A DNA stretch of 64,000 nucleotides. Source: Picocystis sp. L7. Its lineage: Eukaryota; Chlorophyta; Picocystophyceae; Picocystales; Picocystaceae. A model generated the notes under the pieces. It saw only the letters and a program-made list of their open reading frames with translations, was not told where the DNA came from and made no database searches. A program made the position numbers and the translations under genes. Where the stretch lies: contig QXJR01000008.1 of assembly GCA_020975725.1 (NCBI GenBank), positions 124,001-188,000 of the forward strand, read 5' to 3'. Positions 52,477-62,766 of the stretch are shown one piece after another; the stretch's first letter is position 1; each line of letters begins with the position of its first letter.

Positions 52477-54984
52477 CTAACGCCAGTACTGAGCCCAGCG
52501 GTGTGCACGCTCAAACATGTGCTGGAAAAGTGCGCTTGAAGAGTCATTGATCAACTGCTGCATGTGTCGGACGGCTGCTTCATCATCCAAATCCGGCCGA
52601 AGTTTCCCCTGTAGCTTGAGGAGCATAGTCTCAGGTACATCTGGGATATCCGCAATGTTTGAACCAGCCATTAGGTGAAACAAATTGATGATGAGCCTGC
52701 TAGACTTACGCAAGATGTTGTATGCCTCACAGCAGTATGTCCGGAATCGGGTGTAGTAAGAACTACCCGCGCCGCCCATTGCCTCCATCATCTCTTTGCA
52801 GATCTTCATAGGTGGTGGGAATGGCTTTGGGTCACGACCCATGATGTATCCAAAGTCGATGTGAAAGAGGCGGCCATCCTCACACAGCATGAGGTTGTCC
52901 AAATGGCGATCACCCACGCCTAGAATGTAAGTGATGACACAATATCCAGCACACGATTTCACAAAGGTGAGATGTGCCTCCGGTCTTACACCGTACAGTC
53001 CGGCCGGATCTGGATTGTGGGCAGCCAAAAAATTCTCGATCGTGGAAAATTGACTAAGCACTGTGGCAACTGGAATTGATGGGACAAACTCTACCAGCCC
53101 GCTGTCACTTCCTGTTGCAAGGACCCTATAGGGAGTCAGATTCAGATCCAGCGATTCTTTTTTTAACAGTTGATCCATCAGCGAAATCATCTGAACCACC
53201 AATTGGTCCTGGCGTAAGTCGTCACCCTTTTTGTAAATCATAGTGACACAGTCCGCTGAACGGGGATTTGCCTTCACCCGCTGGCCGTCCTTGGAACCTT
53301 CAACCACCATTCGTGGATCCCTATCTTTCTTGACAAAACTCAGCCGAAGGGGAGAAAGAGCAGACTTGAAAACGCCACTTTGCTCAGGAACGACCTCTGT
53401 GACCATCAAGTTGGGGTCTAGAGGAAGCATGAGACCTTCAGGAAATTTGAGGCTTTCAGCATATAGTCCTCCATCTCGTACAATGTCACGCAATTTTTCA
53501 GTCTTTGCTTTTGCCCCCCTCACATTCTTCAAGTCCTTAGTGATACTGGACAGCATGGAAAGAAGCTCTATTTGCAGGTGCAGTTGCTCCCAGGTGTGAG
53601 CACCTTCCCCTTGCATGCCTCCATCTGCACGTAGAGTCTCAACTAGGTGCGTGTAGACCTTGGTGAATCTAGCACTGTACTTTGGGTCTTCCATTGCAAC
53701 AAATAGATACCAGTGTAGATCATTTGCCATGCAGCGATTGCATGCAGCCCGCATTACAAGAAGCCTAGCCAGAGGCGAATCATCTTCCCTTTCATGCCGC
53801 AAAGCCTGTACAAGTTGCAGCAAGAAGATCCTCAGTTGGGAATCTGAGGCCTGAGCAAGAGCATGGGCAGCGTGTGTCCTCACTGCCTCGTTCGAGACTT
53901 CTTGGGAAAGGAGCGGTAGAGCATCCGGAGCGCTTACCGGGGCCCAATTCGCTGCTAAAGCAGTGGCTTGCTTGGCTTCTGCTGCGTCGGACCAGTCCAC
54001 AGATCTGGCAAAATGAGCAAGTGCTGCACCGTCCTCTTTGAGAACATATCGAAAGCGCCACAACAAATCCCGCTGGGCAGCAGACAGTGGCTGTCCCGGT
54101 GGGAGCTGCATGATTTCTTGTATCTGTAGCAGCTGTGCACGGTTCGGCTTGGCACTGGCATCCAACACGCCTCTTGCCCGTGCTACACCCCTTTCTAACT
54201 TCCTGGCTTTCATTTCGCAAGCAGAGGTGTGTCCAGTCTCAGCATCTTCCACGAAAGACTTGTACGTCCCTGCTACCAGCACATAGTCCTGTTCTTCGGA
54301 CTCCGGTTCCACGTTCGCTTTGTCCAAGCCCAAGTTATCCTGGAAAAAGACAGCCTTGGAAAATTCCAGGAGCTTCAGGTCCAGCAGAATTGCATACTTG
54401 GAACGAAGTCGTTCTCGGTTCCTCGCTGCAGCCTCCCTACATCGCCGCATCACCAGAGCGTCCAACCACGGAGGAGCGTTCTTGGCATCTTTGAGCATTC
54501 TTTCAAGATCGTTCCAGTCCTCTTCTATCTCTCCATTGTCATCCTCTCTACATTCATCCAAGCTTTCCCATCCAACCTTCCCTTTTGGGCCTTGGACCAG
54601 GACCATGGCCACGGTTCGATTCCCTTCCAGGAGCCTTCCTCTCCCCCGTGAGAAGAGCTTCAGCGAACCTAGCGCGACAAGGCGGCCTCTGCCATCGGTC
54701 ATTCGGATCCTCAGTTCCGACGTGCGTGGCAAATCCGCCACTCTCGTGCCGAACTGCATCCATTCTTCGGCGAAAGGCACCGTCCTTGGACCCATCGCTT
54801 CGTCTCGTGGACGCGTGGTGTCGGTCATGGGCGCTCTCGCCTTCACGCCGAGCGGCTGCAGTTCGGCTTCTAGCTGCAGGGAGGACGGCAGGACGTCTTT
54901 CTCTGCACATTCGGCTTGCACGGGCATGGCCACCCACATGGTGCGCACATCTGCACTCGCATGGAACGCCATCATCGTCGCCAT
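52477..54984 (-). CDS. VPS34: Class III phosphatidylinositol 3-kinase
   Basis: Makes PI3P for endosomal sorting and autophagy. The single exon encodes 835 residues, slightly shorter than typical VPS34 (about 810-890). It shows an N-terminal C2-like region (about 1-230), a helical PIK domain (about 250-500), and a kinase domain with YKKGDDLRQDQL (ATP-site lysine), catalytic loop GVGDRHLDNLML near 688-699 and activation loop DFGYIMGRDPKPFPPPMK near 708-725, which is diagnostic for class III. The C-terminus RAHRWAQYWR keeps the amphipathic end with its final tryptophan. It lies 109 bp downstream of the DnaJ/TPR stop on the same strand. Confidence 0.95.
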   Translation of the reverse strand: MATMMAFHASADVRTMWVAMPVQAECAEKDVLPSSLQLEAELQPLGVKARAPMTDTTRPRDEAMGPRTVPFAEEWMQFGTRVADLPRTSELRIRMTDGRGRLVALGSLKLFSRGRGRLLEGNRTVAMVLVQGPKGKVGWESLDECREDDNGEIEEDWNDLERMLKDAKNAPPWLDALVMRRCREAAARNRERLRSKYAILLDLKLLEFSKAVFFQDNLGLDKANVEPESEEQDYVLVAGTYKSFVEDAETGHTSACEMKARKLERGVARARGVLDASAKPNRAQLLQIQEIMQLPPGQPLSAAQRDLLWRFRYVLKEDGAALAHFARSVDWSDAAEAKQATALAANWAPVSAPDALPLLSQEVSNEAVRTHAAHALAQASDSQLRIFLLQLVQALRHEREDDSPLARLLVMRAACNRCMANDLHWYLFVAMEDPKYSARFTKVYTHLVETLRADGGMQGEGAHTWEQLHLQIELLSMLSSITKDLKNVRGAKAKTEKLRDIVRDGGLYAESLKFPEGLMLPLDPNLMVTEVVPEQSGVFKSALSPLRLSFVKKDRDPRMVVEGSKDGQRVKANPRSADCVTMIYKKGDDLRQDQLVVQMISLMDQLLKKESLDLNLTPYRVLATGSDSGLVEFVPSIPVATVLSQFSTIENFLAAHNPDPAGLYGVRPEAHLTFVKSCAGYCVITYILGVGDRHLDNLMLCEDGRLFHIDFGYIMGRDPKPFPPPMKICKEMMEAMGGAGSSYYTRFRTYCCEAYNILRKSSRLIINLFHLMAGSNIADIPDVPETMLLKLQGKLRPDLDDEAAVRHMQQLINDSSSALFQHMFERAHRWAQYWR

Positions 54985-55093
54985 TCCTTCGCGCGACTCG
55001 GACGCAACCGTCGGCCTCCTGGGTTAACTTCGAGGTTAATTCGGGGAATGGGGAAGAATGGGGGGGGGGGACCCCGAGATGGAACACTTGGAT

Positions 55094-58000
55094 TCAAGGG
55101 GATGTGGACAAGAAACGGAAGGCTTCTGTCACTTGGATGAATTGGGCCTGGGCATGGGACACATCCCCGGTGTGCTTGTCTGGATGCCATCGGAGTGCCA
55201 AACGACGGTAGGCACGTGAGATCTCTCGGGCAGTGGAGGACATGGGCAAACCCAACACCTCCAAGCTGGCCCTGCGACGGTGGTCCAGGTCGACCTGGAT
55301 GCGCCGTTGAGACTGGTACTGCTGAGAATAATGACGACGGGTGTTCTCCTTCTGGGCCTCTTCCAACTTCCGCCGCTGCTCCTCTTTCTCCCACTGGGCG
55401 TCCACTTCGTGATCCAAAGCAGAGCAACCACACATTGAACAATAAAACATCACCTCCGCATCAGTCGGATCGGTCGAGCTGGGACGGAACCAGATGCGGA
55501 AACCAGGACATTCGTCGCATCCCCTGCACGCAGCTCTACAGACGTGCTGAAGGCCATCCAGCCGGGTCTCTTCGAGGACATCCTCTTGGAACCTCGCCTG
55601 CTCCTTCCTGAGACGTGACGCTTCCACTCTGCGAATCCGCTCGTTGCGCTTCTTGCGGTGTAGCAGTTCCTGCATACGTCGAGACTTTTCCATGGCGATT
55701 TCTCTGCGCTCGGCCTCCTCTGTGGTCTCATGGTCGCAAGCGTAGCAGCCGCACTCTGCGCAGATGTCCTCCTCGTGACAGGCAGCCCACTTCAGAAACT
55801 TGGAAGGATGGTTCTCTAGCAATTCAGGTGACGGCTCCTGGTTCTCCCGTAAAGGTACGAATTGCTGACACTTGCCTTTGCATATCTTGCAGGCCACCCT
55901 TTTGATGCCGTCATTGTCGCGAAAGTGCTTTGGTCTGAGCGGCTTCTGCATAATACTCTGCAAGTGTTGAACGGTCAGACCAGGAGTCATGCCGGTGGAT
56001 GCTCCTTTCTGCAACCTGCGTTGGTGCTTGCTGCTGAACATGTCGCCCATCTGATTCCTACTGGCTTCTACAGATGCACGATGCTGTTCTAAATCTTCCC
56101 AGGCTTCCCACCAGATGTCATTCTCAAAAACATTCATGTTCTGATCATCTTCCTCCTCTTCCTCGCTAACAGTGGCCATGTAGCTTTCAAAGAATGCCTT
56201 GGTTTCATTAACCGTTTCTTCATCTATCTTGGGCATGGCAGCACAGTGTTCGCGTACAAGGTCAGCCTTAGCTGAACGTGCATGCTCTTCCAAGTAGATG
56301 CTTGCGGAATCCTCTGTACTTGCATCGGTCCGTTTTTGTACTTCCTCTACAGGGGTCTCCTTTGGATGGGTTGATGTAGATGTGCCTGCTTCAACGTGGT
56401 CAGTGCTCAGCGTGTCCTCAACAGAGTCCCCGCAAGGTTCATTGCAAGTCTCTGGCCCCGTAGGCGACATTGTGGAAGGTGTCTCTTGCTCTTGCAAAGC
56501 TGCAGCTCTTCCAAAAAACCCAGCAATCGTGTCGACATTTATTCTTTGTGATTTCACCACGTCGTTTGCAGAAATCTCAGGCTTGCTCGACTTCTTCTCA
56601 TCTTCAACACCAGAGATTGGGGAATCGCTACATTCACTATCAGGGGCATCTGAAATATTGCGACCAACGTCTGAGGCAGCCACCTCTGGAATAAAGGGCA
56701 CGTCCTCTTCAGCTTCGTTCAGCGTAAAAGTTGCTTCCTTGGCTTCCTCTTCTGCTTTTGTTATTCGATCCAGTAGACTGGGAGAAGGCAACGTAGCCTC
56801 CAATGGGGAGCTCGGTTTCTCATCCTCGGTACTCTCTGAAGAGAGCGAATCGATTACTTCATCAGGTCCATCCATGGCCGGAGGCTCCCTCATCTCTAGT
56901 CTGTGCCTGCATTCTTCTAACTCTAGCAACACTTTCCTGTGTGCCTCTTGCAGCGCAACCAATTGGTGCTGCAGCTCCTGACAACGTTCTTGAGACTCCG
57001 CCAACTCTGCTTGCAAAGCAATCTTGTCCGTGGAAACCGCATTGGTCTTCTCTTGAATGGATAATTCAGGGCTTGAGTTCTCTGAGTCTACAACTTGTAG
57101 ATTGCATTCTTCTTGCTCTGTGCCCACTTCAGCATCAAGGCGACTTTCGTTCTCCCTTCCTGCTTTGTCCTCACGGAAGAGGGTCCGCAAATCTGCAGAG
57201 GTGAGCCCTCCTGGCGTGCCTTTTCTTTGAGAGAGCGATGGAGCATCCACGGTGACTGAGGTAGAAACTTTACTTGTGGTTCCATGGTGTGTGTCTCGTG
57301 GCCGATGAGGCGTGCCGCGTACAGTTTGCTTGGCCACATCTGTGACCTTGAGCAACGCATCGTGGAGACTCTGATTGTCCGGGTCCAACTCCAATGCATG
57401 TCTGTAGGCTTCCGTTGCAGAATCGTACTGTTGCAAGCGAAAGTGTGCAAACCCCTTCCTAGACCAAGCTTTTGGCCAGGTAGGCTCCAGCTGGACGGCC
57501 TGACATGCATCAGCGAGAGCTGCTTGGAACTCGCTTGCGCTAGCCCTCGCTGCACTTCGGTTGCTCCATAGCCTTGCATCTTCTGGTTTGAGACGTATTG
57601 CCTTCGTGTACCATTGGGTAGCTGTGCTGTACTCTCTGCGATCCATTGCTCTGTCTCCCATATCCTTGCAGGAGGGAGCATCTTCTTTGATTGGACGCCG
57701 GTTGGGTGGTGGTTGCTGTTTCTCTGCAGCTTTTTCTCGTTTCATCTGCACAAGCATTTTCCCTTCTGCTTCTCGGAGGAGCTTCTTGTACTGTGCGGAT
57801 GTGGGCTCTAGTTCCATACACCTTTGCAGCTCCTCGTGTGCCAGTTTCGGCTTGCCCAACATGAGAAGTGCATGGGCTTTCCTGGCCCTGGGTTTGGCCC
57901 AGTCTGGACGGAGGGCAATGGCGTGGTCTGCATCGTGCAGAGCTTGGGCATACCACTTTTTCTCCAGGTAAACAGCTGCACGGTTGCTATAGTGCACTGG

Positions 58001-58354
58001 ATCTCTGGGCGCAGCTTCCACTGCCTTGGTGTACCATCTCAGAGCTTCTTCCCAGTCTTCGAACGCCATGGCGTCGCTTCCTCGTTCCTTGGCGTCTTCT
58101 GCCTCGTCTACCTCGTGATCGTCAGCACTGCATCCGCATCTACTGCAACGCATGATGTTTGGATCATTGTGCGGATGAGGTGCACCAGCTTTGGCAAGGT
58201 ACTCCACGGTTCGTTTCAGGTAGCATTGACAGCCGTTGCAAGACCTGCAAGCACCTCGCACCACCCCGAAGAGGTCTCGACGCGTCTCTGGATCGTCCAA
58301 GTGCTTCGTTCGCGCACGAGATGCCGCGAAGGAAGCGGTGTTCGCTTGCGACAT
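55094..58354 (-). CDS. TPR co-chaperone-like protein with three Cys-rich motifs and a C-terminal J domain
   Basis: 1086 residues from ATG 58354 (MSQANTASF). Order: Cys motif 1 (C36, C39, C42, C44 then C70, C73, C75 in RCSRCGCSADDHEVD); two TPR blocks (about 90-200 and 230-350; for example YSNRAAVYLEKKWYAQALHD); a long acidic, Ser/Glu-rich middle; Cys motif 2 (about 820-880, CKICKGKC then CAECGCYACDHE); Cys motif 3 (about 935-985, CRGCDECPGF then CSMCGCSALDHEVD); a charged helix; and a J domain at the extreme C-terminus with WHPDKH near 1058. TPR plus J suggests an Hsp70/Hsp90 co-chaperone of the DNAJC7 kind, but there the J domain follows the TPRs directly. The Cys motifs probably bind zinc. 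No intron. Confidence 0.85.
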   Translation of the reverse strand: MSQANTASFAASRARTKHLDDPETRRDLFGVVRGACRSCNGCQCYLKRTVEYLAKAGAPHPHNDPNIMRCSRCGCSADDHEVDEAEDAKERGSDAMAFEDWEEALRWYTKAVEAAPRDPVHYSNRAAVYLEKKWYAQALHDADHAIALRPDWAKPRARKAHALLMLGKPKLAHEELQRCMELEPTSAQYKKLLREAEGKMLVQMKREKAAEKQQPPPNRRPIKEDAPSCKDMGDRAMDRREYSTATQWYTKAIRLKPEDARLWSNRSAARASASEFQAALADACQAVQLEPTWPKAWSRKGFAHFRLQQYDSATEAYRHALELDPDNQSLHDALLKVTDVAKQTVRGTPHRPRDTHHGTTSKVSTSVTVDAPSLSQRKGTPGGLTSADLRTLFREDKAGRENESRLDAEVGTEQEECNLQVVDSENSSPELSIQEKTNAVSTDKIALQAELAESQERCQELQHQLVALQEAHRKVLLELEECRHRLEMREPPAMDGPDEVIDSLSSESTEDEKPSSPLEATLPSPSLLDRITKAEEEAKEATFTLNEAEEDVPFIPEVAASDVGRNISDAPDSECSDSPISGVEDEKKSSKPEISANDVVKSQRINVDTIAGFFGRAAALQEQETPSTMSPTGPETCNEPCGDSVEDTLSTDHVEAGTSTSTHPKETPVEEVQKRTDASTEDSASIYLEEHARSAKADLVREHCAAMPKIDEETVNETKAFFESYMATVSEEEEEDDQNMNVFENDIWWEAWEDLEQHRASVEASRNQMGDMFSSKHQRRLQKGASTGMTPGLTVQHLQSIMQKPLRPKHFRDNDGIKRVACKICKGKCQQFVPLRENQEPSPELLENHPSKFLKWAACHEEDICAECGCYACDHETTEEAERREIAMEKSRRMQELLHRKKRNERIRRVEASRLRKEQARFQEDVLEETRLDGLQHVCRAACRGCDECPGFRIWFRPSSTDPTDAEVMFYCSMCGCSALDHEVDAQWEKEEQRRKLEEAQKENTRRHYSQQYQSQRRIQVDLDHRRRASLEVLGLPMSSTAREISRAYRRLALRWHPDKHTGDVSHAQAQFIQVTEAFRFLSTSP

Positions 58355-59426
58355 CGTCGATGTCGATGTCCGTCGCGCCGATTCCTCTTCCCAAAGTTCT
58401 CGAAAGGAAACGTCGAACGACGAACAGTCGGGGATTCGTCCGGGTCTGAACCCGGATGAAAGGGCCGATCGAAAGGGAAGCCTGTCGGGTTCGAACCGAA
58501 TGGAGAGGGGGACACAACGAAGGAGGATCCAACTGGATCCATGGCACAGCCACCTGTAAGGTAGGACGGATCAAGACGGATCAGATGGCGAGGGGGCGTG
58601 GTGCGAGCGTCCTTGCAACGGTTCAAACCAAGTGGAGGAACACGAGTGGGAAGGTTGCTTCAGCTGCAACTCGACGGAACACTGCACCAGCCTTCGGCCT
58701 GCCGCCAGGCCGAGGAAAGAGCGAAACAAAAACATGGGTGGCAGTAGAATTGCACTTGTGCAATCCTCGCACATTTCCTACGCAAGTTGGCGAGCATGCC
58801 AAGAGCGATCACGGCGCGAATCGACCGCATCGATTGGCTGGTGCAAAAACCCTGAAGATCTGTTCACGTGACGTATATCAATCGTGTTGAGCTTGTTGGA
58901 GACCACCATCCAAATTTGCTCCGTTCGCGCGCGCACCCGTGCGTTTTTCCATGCCTTGATTGGCATGAAGGTTCCTCGCTCGATGTCCAAAGGGGAACAA
59001 AAGTAGAACCACGTTCGACCTAAGCCCATCACCACGTCCTTTCCTTCCTACTTCGTTCGTTCTTCGTGTTTGTGCTCCATCCACTTGGTCACGAAAGCCA
59101 CCTCCAGGGTCTCGACATCCTGAAGGAACCTTTTCCTCGAAGACGTACTCTAACAACGACTGGAAACTTCGTATGCCCCCCTTTCCCACCTAAACCCTCC
59201 TTCGACCTCTGCTGCCTCCCCCTTCCAAGCGTCGCTTCGGATCTCAAAGGGGGGCATTCACCACCCTCGGCGAATCCGACGGGTCCACTCCCCTCGCCGC
59301 CGAGGATCCGTCTGTCCTCTAACAGGGCTCCTCGTCGTGGGATGGGATGTGAGCGGTCTCGTGACGCACCACGTTCTGCGACGTTCGCATTCGCGCGTTC
59401 GTCGCGATCAACTGCCTTGCTCGGCG
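58355..59426. promoter_or_regulatory. Divergent region between the DnaJ/TPR and LamG genes
   Basis: About 1.07 kb without a supported gene. It contains TGCCCCCCTTT at 59174-59184 (+) and its inverse at 59246-59256, 243 and 171 bp before the LamG ATG. Short frames on both strands overlap and lack motifs. Confidence 0.5.
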
Positions 59427-62400
59427 ATGGCGCATGGGAACGCCTCTCGAACGCGATTCATGGACCTGTGGACGTGGACAGCGACGTTGCTGGTCCTGCT
59501 GAAGACCACCTGCGGTGCGTGGACGTGCGGATTCCGAGGCTGGCGACGTGGACGCGGAAGAAGCGACGTGCTGACGAAGGGAGAATGCGATCGACGTGCG
59601 CATGGGAAATTCTGGACATCAAGTGCGTGGAGGCACGTCGAAACCTGGAGGAGCGGGATCTGCTCTCGTGTTCGCCGATCACGTGGTGAAGCGCGTGCCC
59701 TTTCGTGGCTTTCCGAAGGAACAGCTCACCTTCGAAGCTTGGGTGAGCACTTCCGACTACTGTAACTCAGGGACGCTCTTCAGCTATGCGGTGGAGTCCC
59801 ATTCGAGGGACTACATGCAGAGACAGAGGGCGTACAACACGTTCGTGGCATGGAACGTGAATGCTCTGATTGCTTGCCACGATTTCAACTACCTCATGTT
59901 GGTACCGGACTACTATGAGGGACCTCCTAATTATTATCAAGGTTGCAAGACTTTCTATGGAGACAACGTGGCCAATTTCGTGGATAGGAAGGGAACCTGG
60001 CATCATGTTGCAATCACATGGAACGCGAAAGCCAATGGTACCACCCGCATATACTTTGATGGCTTGCTCATATCAGACGTTCAAACCGCTCGCACACAGG
60101 CCCTGCCTGACGGAGGGGCATTTTTGATCGGGGGTGAACAGGACTGTTATGGAGGATGCACCGAGTCTACGCAAGCATTCTACGGCCTGATGGACGAAGT
60201 ACGCCTCTGGTCGGTAGAACGAAGTCAGAAGCAAATTCAGCAACACATGAGAAACGGTCACGAAGTCCCCGGCCAGAGAGGTCTCGTGGGTTACTGGAAG
60301 TTTGATGATGCCTCAGATGCACAAGGGCAACCAGTGGATCTAAAGGTTGCGAGGGACGTAAGTGGAAACAACAATGCCCTGACGGTCAAGACATATCCTG
60401 TGCATGCAAAGGCGAATATCAATGGACGCTTCCAAGCAAACGCGTTGGAATTCTCAAACAACTACGCCATCAACGCAAATGTTCAAGGCATGCCAGAGAA
60501 AGACGTGACAGTAGAGTTCTGGGCCAAAACGTCTTCCCTGGACACCGAAAAGGAAGGTGATGTACCTTCTATGTACGAATTCTTTTCATTTGCAACCACG
60601 CTCCACGGGGACGGGGACACTGGGAACGACGGTGGGCATGCTGACTCTGCACTTCTAGATGATGGAATTCTCATTGAAAAGTACCTGACCGAGTACCGAG
60701 GCACCAATGTGTTCTTCTCTGACATGAGCACCCGTGGTGCTGTTTCTGTGCATATCAACGCCAACAGGGAAGGTAACGGAGGGGAGTATGACAGCTGGAT
60801 TGATTTCGACACCCAGTGGACAGATGGCGAGTGGCATCATATTGCAGTGTCATGGCAGTACGCCACAGGTGTGACCAAGCTCTTTTTTGACGGTGAGGAA
60901 AGAAAGCCATTCTGGAAGAGTAGCAAGGGAAGGGTAGAAGATCGTTCCCCTGCCGAAGGGGGAGTGGACCCATCCATCTCTGCCAATGTTCTTAGAGATA
61001 GTTATGGTTCACTTGTTCTCGGCCAAAACCAAGAGTGCGTCGGTGGCTGCTTCAAAAGTTCGACAGGACTCGATGGAAGCCTAGCTGAGGTAAGAGTTTG
61101 GAACCGTGCGCTGGATCAGGCAGAGGTTCAGAAAAACATGTACATGTCGTTCAAGGACCCTCCGTCAGACCTACAGGTTTACTACAAGTTTGACCCAGCC
61201 CTTGACACATCTGATAACAACGCCCTGTCAACCAACCACATAACGAGGGACATGAGTGCATCCAAGCAGAATGATCTCCTGTTGGACAGCATTGCACCTA
61301 CTTGGGTCTATTCCACGGCACCTCTTGCCGGAGAAGATGGGATGCCATTGCCTGGACCAACCCCCGGCAGCTCTGGTTACAGTCTTAAGCTCCATGACCA
61401 ACAAGTTGCGATGGTAACGAATTTCGAAGGATTCCCCTCAAGGGCTCTCACAGTTGAATTTTGGATGCGCAGTGTAGACAGGTGCGCACAAGGTACACCA
61501 GTATCCTATGCTCTGGGAGACTATGGGGTGTCGGACAATGCGTTTCTCATTGTCAACTACCAGAGCTGGGCGATTTCCATCATGGAAGATGAAGGCACGC
61601 TGCTGGACCACTATGCTGGGGTCGGAGCAACCGATGGCACCTGGCATCATATTGCGGTGACATGGGAATCATCATCTGGTAAGACAATCCTCTACGATAA
61701 TGGCAAACCTGTATGGAGAGTGCAGCGAGGTAAGGGTGCAACCATACCATCAGGCGGCACGCTTGTAATCGGACGCGAGCAAGACTGCGCAGGGGGGTGC
61801 TTTGACTCGAATGCTGGAGCTGTGGGCAATTCCTCTCGTGGCTACGCGCAGGAATATGGACCTCAAGATTTCTTTGGTGAGGTAGAGAATCTTCGTATAT
61901 GGAGAGTTGCAAGAACAGAGGAGGAGATCACTGATGGCATGCTAGCAGATTCTGGACTGGGGCAGGGGAAGTTTGACATTCCCGGGATTGATGCTTCCCA
62001 CCCAGACCTTGTTGCGTACTGGAAGTTTGATGAGGGTGCAGGATACACAGCACACGATGAGAAAGGACACCACCATCTCCATTTATCAGAGGAACCAGAT
62101 TGGGTGGTAGTTCCTTGGCTTTCGGAGTGTGGTAATGGGTACGTTGAGGGCAGCGAAATGTGCGACGATGGAAATCTTGTCGATGGAGACGGCTGCAACT
62201 CAAGCTGCCAAATCGAAAGTGGGTGGACCTGTACTGGAACTAGCCCAAGCATCTGCACACAGGCAAGCACACCAGCCTCGGGTGGGTCCTCAGGAGCACA
62301 GCCCCACAAGACCAGTGGAGGGTCCAGCCATGCCTCTGGGCAAGGGTCAAGCCAAGCGACCAAGGAAGGAAAAGGGAGTTCAAAGGGCTGGGTGGGCATT

Positions 62401-62649
62401 ACTGTGCTTTCCCTCGTGGTACTTTCGGTATGTGTTCTGGGTTACATGAAAAGAGAAGTCATCCAAGACACTTTCCCGGAGCAATATGAATGGGTCGCAG
62501 AAAAAGTGGAGACGGTAATCTCCAAAGTTACACCATCGCCGAGTCGTCCATTGGAAGGCGATGCCTACGCGATGCTCTCACTGGATGCCGAAGATGCGAG
62601 CACTTTGTCAGGCCCAGTATCTGGATATTACTCGCCCCCAACCCAGTGA
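59427..62649 (+). CDS. Single-pass membrane protein with three LamG/ConA-like lectin domains and a DUF4215-type repeat, 2 exons
   Basis: Exon 1 (59427-59514) encodes a signal peptide (RFMDLWTWTATLLVLLKTTC). The intron begins GTGCGTGG at 59515 and holds tgctgacgaaggga. The acceptor is ambiguous and all options keep frame: exon 2 starts at 59624, 59651 or 59654. The precursor is about 1030 residues. Three laminin-G-like jelly-roll domains each contain WHH(V/I)A(I/V)(T/S)W, an (E/Q)(D/E)C.GGC loop and an (L/V)R(L/V/I)W strand. A Cys-rich CGNGYVEGSEMCDDGN to DGDGCNSSC unit (DUF4215/Myxococcus-type repeat) follows, then a Ser/Gly linker, a transmembrane helix (VGITVLSLVVLSVCVLGYM) and a cytosolic tail of about 65 residues. 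Likely a surface or endomembrane glycan-binding receptor. The ligand is unknown. Confidence 0.88.
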
Positions 62650-62766
62650 AGCACTACGAAACTGTTTCCATGGGTAGATCACAAAGCTCATTTATAAAAT
62701 GATTGACACAACATGTCTGCTGCAATACCTTCACTCGCCCTGAACCGTCAAGGAGACAGGGTGTCT

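Noticed and set aside
56298-56981. 227-codon + strand Ser-rich frame
   Set aside because: It is antisense to the acidic Ser/Glu-rich middle of the DnaJ/TPR protein; its composition follows from that.
58460-58530. tRNA-like T-arm (tcgggttcgaaccga near 58488)
   Set aside because: The stem-loop resembles a T arm, but no A box, anticodon arm or acceptor stem can be paired at the right distance.
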